Part shown: positions 1-5,502 of the stretch, piece after piece | Position numbering within the stretch: the first letter of the stretch is position 1 | Layout of the letters: each line of letters begins with the position of its first letter | Origin: Bacteroidota bacterium | GTDB lineage: Bacteria > Bacteroidota > Ignavibacteria > UBA10030 > BY39 | Assembly: GCA_018830765.1 (NCBI GenBank) | Contig: JAHJRJ010000278.1 | Span: 1 to 5,502 of the forward strand | DNA: 5,502 nucleotides | Direction: 5' to 3' | Notes under the pieces: generated by a model | What the model was told of the DNA's origin: nothing | The model's input: the letters and a program-made list of their open reading frames with translations, nothing else | Databases searched by the model: none | Position numbers and translations under genes: made by a program

Positions 1-71
1 ATTTTCTGAATATGTTTTTGTTTTAGAATGTAAGAACTGATTTCGGGACTTGAGTAGTATTTCCCTCTCAT
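1..71 (-). CDS. Possible 5' end of an unidentified gene running off the left edge
   Basis: Read leftwards from an ATG at 71-69, the frame stays open for 23 codons to the window edge and begins MRGKYYSSPEISSY. I do not recognise the protein. Support is indirect: a promoter-like sequence lies just upstream (87-114) and the terminator of the neighbouring minus-strand gene (123-149) lies before that, so transcription would restart here. No good Shine-Dalgarno sequence precedes the ATG, and 23 codons is too short to judge codon use. A competing reading is that positions 2-40 on the plus strand are the last 12 codons of a rightward gene ending at a TGA (38-40). The stretch may also be plain intergenic DNA. 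Confidence 0.27.
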   Translation of the reverse strand, partial: MRGKYYSSPEISSYILKQKHIQK

Positions 72-86
72 TCGTGTTGCTATTGA

Positions 87-114
87 TGTATAAAATCCGC
101 CAATAATTTAACAA
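87..114 (-). promoter_or_regulatory. Possible sigma-70-like promoter for the left-edge frame
   Basis: On the minus strand TTGTTA (114-109) is followed after 16 bases by TATACA (92-87), a good match to -35 and -10 elements with near-ideal spacing. Transcription would start near position 80, roughly nine bases before the ATG at 71. In AT-rich DNA such matches arise by chance, so this is weak evidence without a known downstream gene. Confidence 0.3.
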
Positions 115-122
115 ATTTTAAT

Positions 123-149
123 AAAAAAAGCCACACATAAGGTGGCTTT
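123..149 (-). terminator. Intrinsic terminator of the CpoB/YbgF-like gene
   Basis: Bases 127-134 pair perfectly with 142-149 to give an 8-bp stem (AAAGCCAC/GTGGCTTT) around a 7-base loop. Read on the minus strand, the stem runs directly into a tract of seven T residues (129-123), the standard form of a Rho-independent terminator. It begins about 15 bases after the stop codon of the minus-strand gene at 165. In the plus direction the stem is followed by only three T residues and then A-rich sequence, so it should work mainly leftwards. Confidence 0.85.
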
Positions 150-164
150 AAAATTATTGATGAA

Positions 165-842
165 CTACTCACCCGACCGGGCTTTTGCTCTCTTCGTATA
201 GGGACTTGCAGGAAATTTTTCTAAAAAATTCTTGTATTCTTTAACTGCTTCCTTTTTCTTTCCCATATCCCAGTAACAATTGGCAATCATTATGGCAGCC
301 TCGTCTTTCTTCTCAGAAATTTTGTATGTAAAAACTTTTTCGAAGTAACCGATTGCTGTTGTATAATCTTTCATACCAAAATATGATTCTCCTAACCAAT
401 AGTAGCAATTATCCTCGAGTTCCTTTTTAATTCCTCTGTTGATTAGCTCCAAGAACTTTGCTGCCGATTCTTTGTATTTATTTTGGTTGAATAGTGTGAG
501 GGCGTCTTGGTACTCTGCATCGTCATCTTTTATTGTCGGTTTTGGCTGGGAAGGCGGGGATACGAATTTTGCTTTTTCACGTTCTTCATTCAATCGTGTT
601 TCTAACTCTGCCGCTTTTGCTCTAAGATTTCGCGTGTTTTGCTCGAGGTTTGCAATCTTTTTCTTCAATTCGGAATTCTCATTATTTAGCGCATCAATTT
701 TTTGTTTAGCGATGTCAAGTTCCGAGGGAGTTGGCGGCTGTATTTCTTGTTGGGTTTCTTCAGATGAAGCGCATCCAAAATAGAAAGCAGTCACCAATAC
801 AATTACTATAAATACCACTCCGGTCTCTAATAACTTTTTCAT
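165..842 (-). CDS. CpoB/YbgF-like TPR lipoprotein
   Basis: A 225-residue envelope lipoprotein. It has a hydrophobic signal segment (about residues 9-20) ending in a lipobox with F-G-C, Cys24 being the predicted lipidated residue. A charged, heptad-like coiled coil follows (about 40-93), then a Pro-rich linker (about 95-103), then three TPR-like units (about 109-141, 143-171 and 180-214; the last two carry the typical W/Y-LG-Y and A-Y-F pattern). Coiled coil followed by TPRs is the plan of CpoB/YbgF, which in E. coli links the Tol-Pal machine with peptidoglycan synthesis. E. coli CpoB is soluble in the periplasm, whereas this one appears membrane-anchored, and no tol or pal gene is visible here. 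The frame extends upstream to a TTG at 878, but the ATG at 842 is preferred: AAAGGAGG lies four bases upstream and the signal peptide starts with MKKLL. The architecture is clear; the Tol-Pal role is inference. Confidence 0.85.
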   Translation of the reverse strand: MKKLLETGVVFIVIVLVTAFYFGCASSEETQQEIQPPTPSELDIAKQKIDALNNENSELKKKIANLEQNTRNLRAKAAELETRLNEEREKAKFVSPPSQPKPTIKDDDAEYQDALTLFNQNKYKESAAKFLELINRGIKKELEDNCYYWLGESYFGMKDYTTAIGYFEKVFTYKISEKKDEAAIMIANCYWDMGKKKEAVKEYKNFLEKFPASPYTKRAKARSGE

Positions 843-846
843 AAAT

Positions 847-854
847 CCTCCTTT
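847..854 (-). promoter_or_regulatory. Strong Shine-Dalgarno site that fixes the lipoprotein start
   Basis: Minus-strand AAAGGAGG lies four bases before the ATG at 842. It is the best ribosome-binding site in the window and rules against the upstream TTG at 878 as start. It also shows that this organism uses canonical anti-SD pairing for at least some genes, unlike many Bacteroidota. Confidence 0.85.
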
Positions 855-889
855 AAACAGAGTTAAAGTTTTTATCAATTGTGGAGTAA

Positions 890-917
890 TTTATAAAAGA
901 TAATCGATAAAATCAAA
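890..917 (-). promoter_or_regulatory. Probable leftward promoter of the CpoB/YbgF-like gene
   Basis: On the minus strand TTTGAT (917-912) is followed after 16 bases by TATAAA (895-890), a sigma-70-like pair. Transcription would begin near 883, giving a leader of about 40 bases that contains the strong ribosome-binding site. No -33/-7 signature of the Bacteroidetes type (TAnnTTTG) fits here. Position and spacing are reasonable, but the region is AT-rich. Confidence 0.45.
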
Positions 918-920
918 TCC

Positions 921-949
921 TTGTTATTCAGAATCAAATTTGATATATT
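921..949 (+). promoter_or_regulatory. Probable rightward promoter of the four-gene operon
   Basis: TTGTTA (921-926) and TATATT (944-949) are separated by exactly 17 bases, a near-consensus sigma-70 arrangement. The start of transcription would fall near 956, only about five bases before the ATG at 961 and 17 before the in-frame ATG at 973. The mRNA would therefore have a very short leader. This is the only plausible promoter position seen for the plus-strand run, since all later genes overlap. A 12-bp palindrome (933-944) occupies the spacer and touches the -10 element. Confidence 0.5.
933..944. promoter_or_regulatory. 12-bp perfect palindrome, possible operator
   Basis: ATCAAATTTGAT reads the same on both strands. 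It fills the second half of the spacer of the rightward promoter, and its last base is the first base of the -10 element, where a bound dimer would block RNA polymerase. Its left half, with one flanking base (AATCAAAT, 932-939), recurs at 911-918, exactly 21 bases or two helical turns away, overlapping the -35 of the leftward promoter. A shared regulator of both transcripts is possible. Short AT-rich palindromes also occur by chance, and no regulator gene is visible. Confidence 0.3.
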
Positions 950-960
950 TTGGATGAAAA

Positions 961-2667
961 ATGAGAATAATAATGGTTAAATATATAAGTATTTTGCTCC
1001 TCGGAATCTGGATAGCCGGTTGTGCTGGCTCAAAAAGTAGCAAGAAGGAAGTTCAAGAACCCGGATTTACTCCGAATCGTGAAAAAGCGTTAGAGCATTT
1101 TATAAACGGCTCGCTCTATGACCAAAAGAACGATTATGCAAGTGCTATACTGGAATATCAAGACGCCCTGCGATACGACCGAGATCCTGCGATATATTAT
1201 GCGATTTCAAGAGATTACTCATTGCTTCGTAAACATTCGTTAGCAACTCAATCTGCGCGGCAGTCAATTGTAATTGAACCGAAGAATATTAAGTACAGAG
1301 AAAATTTAGCAGAGATATTTTTAAACGCTGCAGAGTTCGACAGCGCTACAGCCGCTTATGAAAGCATTATACGGTTAGACTCGAGTAATTATTCAGCTTG
1401 GAGCAACACAGCGCGTTTGTATCAGTTAAAAACTCCTTTGAAGGCACTCGAAATTTATAAGAAAATAATCGATAGGTTTGGTCCATCGTGGGAGGTTCTA
1501 GTGCAAGTGGCTGAATTGTACCGGATGACAGGCAAACTCGATGATGCGATTAACGCATTGAAGGGAGCTTTAGATATTGAGCCGGGAAATGTTGATTTAA
1601 GAAAAGTGCTCGCCGGGTTGTATATGACTACTAGTAAATCAGATTCCGCACTTGCAATTTACATTGATATAGTCGAGACACTACCGACAGACGTAGAATC
1701 AAGAGCTTCTCTCGCACATCTTTATCTTATCAGACAAGATTACGAAAATGCCGCAAAGCAATTAGAGTTTGTATTGAAAGGGGACGTTCTCTCAATTGAG
1801 CTTCAGTTGCGTTTCGGGCAAATTTTTTTAGCGTCTTTACAGACCGATTCTGCCGTTGCCCCTTATGCTCTAAAATTATTCGATCAGATTCAAAAAAAGT
1901 ATCCCGACGATTGGAGACCTTACTGGTTTCTTGGCGTCGTGAATGCGATAATGAAATCGGACTCTGTGGCAGTTTGGAATTTACGTAAAGTAACAGAGTT
2001 AGATCGAAAAAACTCTAACGCGTGGGTATATCTTGCTTCGATATATTTTGACGGTAGAAAGTATACCGAAGCAATAGAAATATTGGAAGAAGCTCAGCGG
2101 TATGTAACCGACGAACCCCGTCTCTTTTTAATATTAGGTATTGCGTACCAAAGATTGGGTGAACTGGAAAAAGCGGCGATCACTTTGGAACGTGCTTTTC
2201 AGATTGACCCCCAAAATATCGATGTACTTAGCGCTCTTGCATTAGTTTACGACGATTTAAAACGGTATAATGAATCAGACAGTCTTTATGAAAAAGCTTT
2301 GCGTCTCCATCCCGAAAATCATCTGCTGCTTAACAATTATGCATACAGTTTGAGTGTGCGAAATTTGCAGATCGATAGAGCTTTAAAAATGGCTGAAGAA
2401 GCAGTACGTCAACAGCCCCAAAACCCATCTTATCTTGATACGATGGGTTGGGTGTATTTTCAGATCGGCGATTATAAACAAGCCGAAGAATTTATAAAAC
2501 AAGCAATTGATAAGGGCGAAGCAAGCGCGGTCGTTCATGAACATTTGGGCGATGTTTATTATATGTTAAACGATATAACAAAAGCAATGGAGTATTGGCA
2601 GAAAGCACTTAATTTGGATCCAAAGAATGAATCTCTCAAAGACAAAATCAAGCGCGGAAGCTTATGA
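961..2667 (+). CDS. Large TPR-repeat lipoprotein
   Basis: A 568-residue lipoprotein made almost wholly of tetratricopeptide repeats. The signal peptide (hydrophobic core about 8-18) ends in the lipobox I-A-G-C, with Cys21 the lipidated residue, followed by a short Ser/Lys-rich linker. From about residue 40 to 560 there is an unbroken series of roughly 14 units of 34 residues, with the usual A at the helix turn and D/E-P at the unit ends (for example IEPKN near 105, IDPQN near 415, LDPKN near 552). The segment around 455-515, with LLNNYAYSL and LDTMGWVYF, is a pattern common in bacterial envelope TPR proteins. Such proteins act as scaffolds; no enzyme domain is present. The start at 961 has GGAT five bases upstream; an in-frame ATG at 973 would give an equally good 17-residue signal peptide and fits the promoter position better. 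It is the first gene of the operon and overlaps the next by four bases. The binding partner cannot be told from sequence. Confidence 0.88.
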   Translation: MRIIMVKYISILLLGIWIAGCAGSKSSKKEVQEPGFTPNREKALEHFINGSLYDQKNDYASAILEYQDALRYDRDPAIYYAISRDYSLLRKHSLATQSARQSIVIEPKNIKYRENLAEIFLNAAEFDSATAAYESIIRLDSSNYSAWSNTARLYQLKTPLKALEIYKKIIDRFGPSWEVLVQVAELYRMTGKLDDAINALKGALDIEPGNVDLRKVLAGLYMTTSKSDSALAIYIDIVETLPTDVESRASLAHLYLIRQDYENAAKQLEFVLKGDVLSIELQLRFGQIFLASLQTDSAVAPYALKLFDQIQKKYPDDWRPYWFLGVVNAIMKSDSVAVWNLRKVTELDRKNSNAWVYLASIYFDGRKYTEAIEILEEAQRYVTDEPRLFLILGIAYQRLGELEKAAITLERAFQIDPQNIDVLSALALVYDDLKRYNESDSLYEKALRLHPENHLLLNNYAYSLSVRNLQIDRALKMAEEAVRQQPQNPSYLDTMGWVYFQIGDYKQAEEFIKQAIDKGEASAVVHEHLGDVYYMLNDITKAMEYWQKALNLDPKNESLKDKIKRGSL

Positions 2668-3422
2668 AAATTCTTTTATATAGAATAGTCGTAGCCGCTC
2701 TATTATTTCTTATCGGTTGCACACCTTCGAAAGAAGTAAATGTATCGAGGTTGTCAAGCCCGGACGATGTTAATCGTTTTTATGTTGAGCGCGAAAAACA
2801 AATTCGAACTTTCACCGGAAGCGGTAACATCACGATAGAAACTCCAGAGTTCTCGAACAACGCCGGCTTCACAGTTACGATTAACCGTCCCGATTCGTTA
2901 TTGATTAAACTAAAGGGCCCCTTCGGCATTTCGGTAGGAACTCTGTTTATTACGAATGGTAAGTTTGTATTTTTAAATAATGTGGAAAAAAAGATTCAGA
3001 CGGGGGGATTGGACTCGATTCCAATTCAATCATTGATAAATATGCCTTTTTCGACAAACGACTTGGTTAATATATTCACGGGTTCGTATGGTTATTCAGT
3101 TATGGACTATTCGAATGCGAGATTAGATTTCAACGGTGTAAATTATTTGCTCGAAAATAATACCGAAGCAGAGAGAAAAGAAATGACAATTGACGGTGCG
3201 AATAACAACTTTCTGAAATTAATACACAGAGACCATTACGGAAAAGTGATCACCGAAATATATGCCCGTTCGTACGAGAATGTTGACGGAGTAAACCTCC
3301 CTTATTGGATGAGGATAATTTTCCCGAAACAGCAGCGTAGCCTGACAATTGCTTACGACGAGATAAAAATAAACAATACAGTTAATTTCAATTTATCATT
3401 ACCGCGTGAATTACAGAATTAA
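2664..3422 (+). CDS. DUF4292/LolB-like outer-membrane lipoprotein
   Basis: A 252-residue lipoprotein. Residues 1-18 form a signal peptide ending in the lipobox L-I-G-C, with Cys19 the lipidated residue. The mature part begins with a polar linker and then a mostly beta-strand body. Residues 47-110 (FTGSGNITIE, a PDSLLIKLKGPFG segment, then GTLFITNGKFVFLNN) match what I know of DUF4292, found in Bacteroidota-related bacteria between TPR and M23 genes as here. The same pattern of strands, a surface-active loop and PFG/PLG recalls LolB, the outer-membrane receptor that takes lipoproteins from LolA. A LolB-like role is therefore a structural inference, not shown. Its ATG overlaps the TGA of the preceding gene (ATGA), with only a weak GGAAG (2656-2660) upstream, so translation is probably coupled. 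Family membership is from recognition of pattern and context. Confidence 0.75.
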   Translation: MKILLYRIVVAALLFLIGCTPSKEVNVSRLSSPDDVNRFYVEREKQIRTFTGSGNITIETPEFSNNAGFTVTINRPDSLLIKLKGPFGISVGTLFITNGKFVFLNNVEKKIQTGGLDSIPIQSLINMPFSTNDLVNIFTGSYGYSVMDYSNARLDFNGVNYLLENNTEAERKEMTIDGANNNFLKLIHRDHYGKVITEIYARSYENVDGVNLPYWMRIIFPKQQRSLTIAYDEIKINNTVNFNLSLPRELQN

Positions 3423-4626
3423 GATATTACTTGTTTTTTTGATTATCAGTTCAGGCAGCTTTACTGCTTCTGCGAACGACGAAATCAAAAAGAAACAAGA
3501 GGAATTACAGAAACTCCGCAAAGAGATAGACGGCTGGGAGAAGAAGCTCGAGCACAGAGAAAAAAGAGAACGAGCAACATTAGAAGTGCTCGATACATAC
3601 GACAGGCAATTGACTTTAATACGCAAATTAACCAACCGGTTGATTGACGAAGAAACACTCTTACGGAGAGAAATAGATAATACCCAAAAAAACATTTCGG
3701 GATTAGATAACCGGTTGCAATTTATTAAAAAACAGTATTCAAATTATGTGCTTGCGGCGTACAAAAACGGCAGGACATACGACCTCGAGCTGCTTATTTC
3801 TTCGAAATCATTTAATCAGCTTTATATAAGGTCGGAGTATTTGAAAAGATTCAGCGACCAGAGACGGAAAGACATTGTTGACATAGATAAACAATTTACC
3901 GAATTAGAAAAACAAAACGAGATACTTCAGAAGCAATTAACTGAACAGCGGTTGTTAATCGAAGCTAAGAATCGAGAAGAACAAAAGATAGTTCAGAAAT
4001 CTGCAGAACGGAAGAAAATTCTGAGAGATATTAAACGCGACAAAGCTAATTATAAGCGTGAAGTAATCCGGAAACGACAAGCGGTTAAAGATTTAGAAAA
4101 TTTAATCGCTAAGTTGATAGAACTTGATCAGCAAAGAAAAATCGCAGAAAGTAAGCTATCACGAAAGGGAGAACCGTCCGAAGTTAATACAAAAAATATC
4201 GCGTCAAAATTTGAGGCCAATCGCGGAAAACTTCCTTGGCCCGTAACCGGAGGGAAAATTATCAGCAAATTCGGGAATCAACAGCACCCCGTTTTAAAAA
4301 CTATTTCGCAAAATACTGGAATTGACCTGGAAGTACCGGTCGGTACAAACGTACACGCCGTCGCTGAAGGTGAAGTCTCTACTATTTGGTGGCTTCCTTC
4401 ATTCGGGAATTTGGTAATCCTTAATCATAATAACGGTTATAGGACAGTTTATGCGCATTTGTCGGATATTGTAATAGAAGAGGGCGAAACAATTTCATCC
4501 GGAGCACTTATAGGAAAAAGTGGCGAAACGATAAATGGCTCAACTGTGCATTTTGAATTGTGGAAAGACCGCGACAAGCAAGATCCGGAAATCTGGCTTC
4601 ACCCACGAGGATTGACTAAAAGATGA
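3406..4626 (+). CDS. envC: EnvC-type murein hydrolase activator, degenerate LytM/M23 domain
   Basis: A 406-residue periplasmic protein with the plan and length of EnvC (419 in E. coli): signal peptide (1-23, likely cut after A-S-A), long coiled coils (about 25-110 and 150-250), and a C-terminal LytM/M23 domain (about 275-400). EnvC activates amidases that split septal peptidoglycan. Of the five residues needed for LytM catalysis, three are kept (Asp307 in TGID, His351 in YAHLS, His382 in VHFEL) and two are lost: the first zinc-ligand His is Asn303 and the first His of the HxH motif is Thr380. Loss of zinc and catalytic residues is typical of EnvC, so it probably does not cut peptidoglycan itself. 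The start is a GTG inside the end of the preceding gene (17-base overlap) with no Shine-Dalgarno site; it is chosen because it gives a normal signal peptide with Arg and Lys before the hydrophobic core. The symbol is at family level. Confidence 0.85.
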   Translation: MNYRIKILLVFLIISSGSFTASANDEIKKKQEELQKLRKEIDGWEKKLEHREKRERATLEVLDTYDRQLTLIRKLTNRLIDEETLLRREIDNTQKNISGLDNRLQFIKKQYSNYVLAAYKNGRTYDLELLISSKSFNQLYIRSEYLKRFSDQRRKDIVDIDKQFTELEKQNEILQKQLTEQRLLIEAKNREEQKIVQKSAERKKILRDIKRDKANYKREVIRKRQAVKDLENLIAKLIELDQQRKIAESKLSRKGEPSEVNTKNIASKFEANRGKLPWPVTGGKIISKFGNQQHPVLKTISQNTGIDLEVPVGTNVHAVAEGEVSTIWWLPSFGNLVILNHNNGYRTVYAHLSDIVIEEGETISSGALIGKSGETINGSTVHFELWKDRDKQDPEIWLHPRGLTKR

Positions 4627-5502
4627 TTAATTTAAATAAATCTCTAGTAGGGGTTGCGTTTATAACTCTACTTTTAATTCTGTCTTTTATTTTCTCAGAT
4701 TTTATAAAACAAGCTGACGAGAATATCCTCACGAGTAAATTTCGGATAAGAGGAGAGTCAGCACCCGATTCTTCCGTGATTATACTCTATTTGGATAACG
4801 ATGATATTCGCGCAATCGGCGGTTGGCCTATCAAACGCAATTACTATGCTCTTGTTATCAAGGTTTTAAACGAACTCGGCGCTAAAGTTATTGGTCTTGA
4901 TATTGCCCTCATCAATCCGAATGTTGAGCGGCCCGAATATGACGACTTGCTCACAAATGTTGTGAAGAGTTCGGGCAATGTCGTATTGGTCGGATATTTT
5001 ACGTCGTTGACGAAAGACGAACCTAATCTTAAATCGAGGTTGCCAGAAAAAACCGGTTATCACACGGAAGAAAAAGTTTATTTTTACACGGGCGATAAAT
5101 TAAATTTACCGTTTCCAAAATTGTTAGATGCAGCCGGTGGAATCGGGCACGAAAACTTCTACAATTTTAAAGTACCGGTTTTTATCCGGTCGGCTAACGA
5201 AGTATTCCCGGCATTTTCATTTGAATTATTAAGAATCTTCTCTGGCGCAGAAAAATCTTCCGTTAATATATCGAGCACTGACACTCGCCTAATCTCTGAA
5301 TCGAAAATCATTCAAATTCCTTATGAAAAAGATGGAACGATAAACGTCGATTATCCGGGTGGTGTTAGCACTTTAAACGCAATTCCTTTAGTCGAATTTT
5401 TACAGGCATACAGCTTACAACAAAAAGGTGGAATCACCGATGTTGATGTTAACCAGGTGAAGAATAAAATTGTTATTGTTGGTGTGATAGCGGAAGGAAT
5501 GA
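4623..5502 (+). CDS. CHASE2-domain sensor protein, N-terminal part
   Basis: An open frame of 293 codons that runs off the right edge without a stop. The ATG overlaps the stop of the preceding gene (ATGA), so it belongs to the same operon. Residues 8-25 are a membrane helix. Residues about 27-290 form a CHASE2 domain, an extracytoplasmic sensory module: VIILYLDNDDI (52-62), G-G-W-P with a following R and YYALVI (66-79), LGAKVIGLDIA (85-95), GIGHENF (173-179), DGTINVDYPG (237-246) and the closing NKIVIVGVIAEG (281-292). CHASE2 is normally followed by two or three membrane helices and then an adenylate cyclase, histidine kinase, diguanylate cyclase or Ser/Thr kinase domain. That part lies outside the window, so the output cannot be named. 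The ligand of CHASE2 is generally unknown. Confidence 0.85.
   Translation, partial: MINLNKSLVGVAFITLLLILSFIFSDFIKQADENILTSKFRIRGESAPDSSVIILYLDNDDIRAIGGWPIKRNYYALVIKVLNELGAKVIGLDIALINPNVERPEYDDLLTNVVKSSGNVVLVGYFTSLTKDEPNLKSRLPEKTGYHTEEKVYFYTGDKLNLPFPKLLDAAGGIGHENFYNFKVPVFIRSANEVFPAFSFELLRIFSGAEKSSVNISSTDTRLISESKIIQIPYEKDGTINVDYPGGVSTLNAIPLVEFLQAYSLQQKGGITDVDVNQVKNKIVIVGVIAEGM

Noticed and set aside
439..783. Open frame on the plus strand across the CpoB/YbgF-like gene
   Set aside because: It is antisense to a gene with a clear lipobox, coiled coil, TPRs, ribosome site and terminator. Its translation is rich in Ser and Phe, as expected from the complement of Lys/Glu-rich coding sequence, and it has no recognisable domain.
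961..2667. Repetitive protein considered as a tandem DNA repeat
   Set aside because: The TPR units are diverged at the nucleotide level; no tandem DNA identity was seen, only the protein pattern.
3411..3695. Open frame on the minus strand opposite the start of the EnvC homologue
   Set aside because: It mirrors the Lys/Glu-rich coiled-coil codons as Ser/Phe/Leu runs, and has no ribosome site or family resemblance.
3633..3717. Two copies of AACCGGTTG, one within a 10-bp palindrome
   Set aside because: Both copies encode Asn-Arg-Leu in the same frame within the coiled coil of the EnvC homologue, so codon reuse explains them.
4333..4346. Inverted repeat GTACCG-GT-CGGTAC
   Set aside because: It lies inside the LytM domain and encodes the usual V-P-V-G-T strand turn; a two-base loop and coding position argue against a regulatory hairpin.
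4866..5063. Short open frame on the minus strand opposite the CHASE2 gene
   Set aside because: The sense strand encodes a clear CHASE2 domain throughout; the antisense peptide of 65 residues matches nothing I recognise.

Overview
The window looks like chromosomal DNA from a Gram-negative bacterium of the Fibrobacterota-Chlorobiota-Bacteroidota group, perhaps an Ignavibacteria or Chlorobi-like lineage. The grounds are AT-rich coding sequence, three lipoproteins with clear lipoboxes (so an outer-membrane cell plan), a DUF4292-like lipoprotein, a family I associate mainly with that group, and the order TPR lipoprotein - DUF4292 - EnvC/M23. The assignment is inferred from gene content and order; no phylogenetic marker is present.

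Layout: positions 1-120 hold the left edge, where a short minus-strand reading frame with a promoter-like sequence may be the start of a gene running off the window. A minus-strand intrinsic terminator (about 123-149) ends a CpoB/YbgF-like coiled-coil plus TPR lipoprotein gene (165-842, minus). A 118-base divergent intergenic region (843-960) carries back-to-back promoter-like sequences and a 12-bp perfect palindrome inside the rightward one. To its right lies a tightly packed plus-strand run of four genes: a 568-residue TPR lipoprotein (961-2667), a DUF4292/LolB-like lipoprotein (2664-3422), an EnvC-type coiled-coil protein with a LytM domain (3406-4626), and the first 293 residues of a CHASE2 sensor protein (4623 to the right edge). 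The joins overlap by 4, 17 and 4 bases, so the four are very probably one translationally coupled operon.

Working together: the set looks like an envelope module. Two TPR lipoproteins could act as periplasmic protein-interaction scaffolds, the DUF4292 protein resembles outer-membrane lipoprotein-handling folds, and the EnvC homologue probably activates a cell-wall amidase rather than cutting peptidoglycan itself, because two of its five key LytM residues are replaced. The CHASE2 protein would add an extracytoplasmic sensor whose output domain lies beyond the window. I see no mobile element, CRISPR array, RNA gene or defence system, and no evidence for a wholly new type of system. The points most worth following up are the degenerate LytM site, the sensor gene coupled to the envelope operon, and the palindrome in the divergent promoter.
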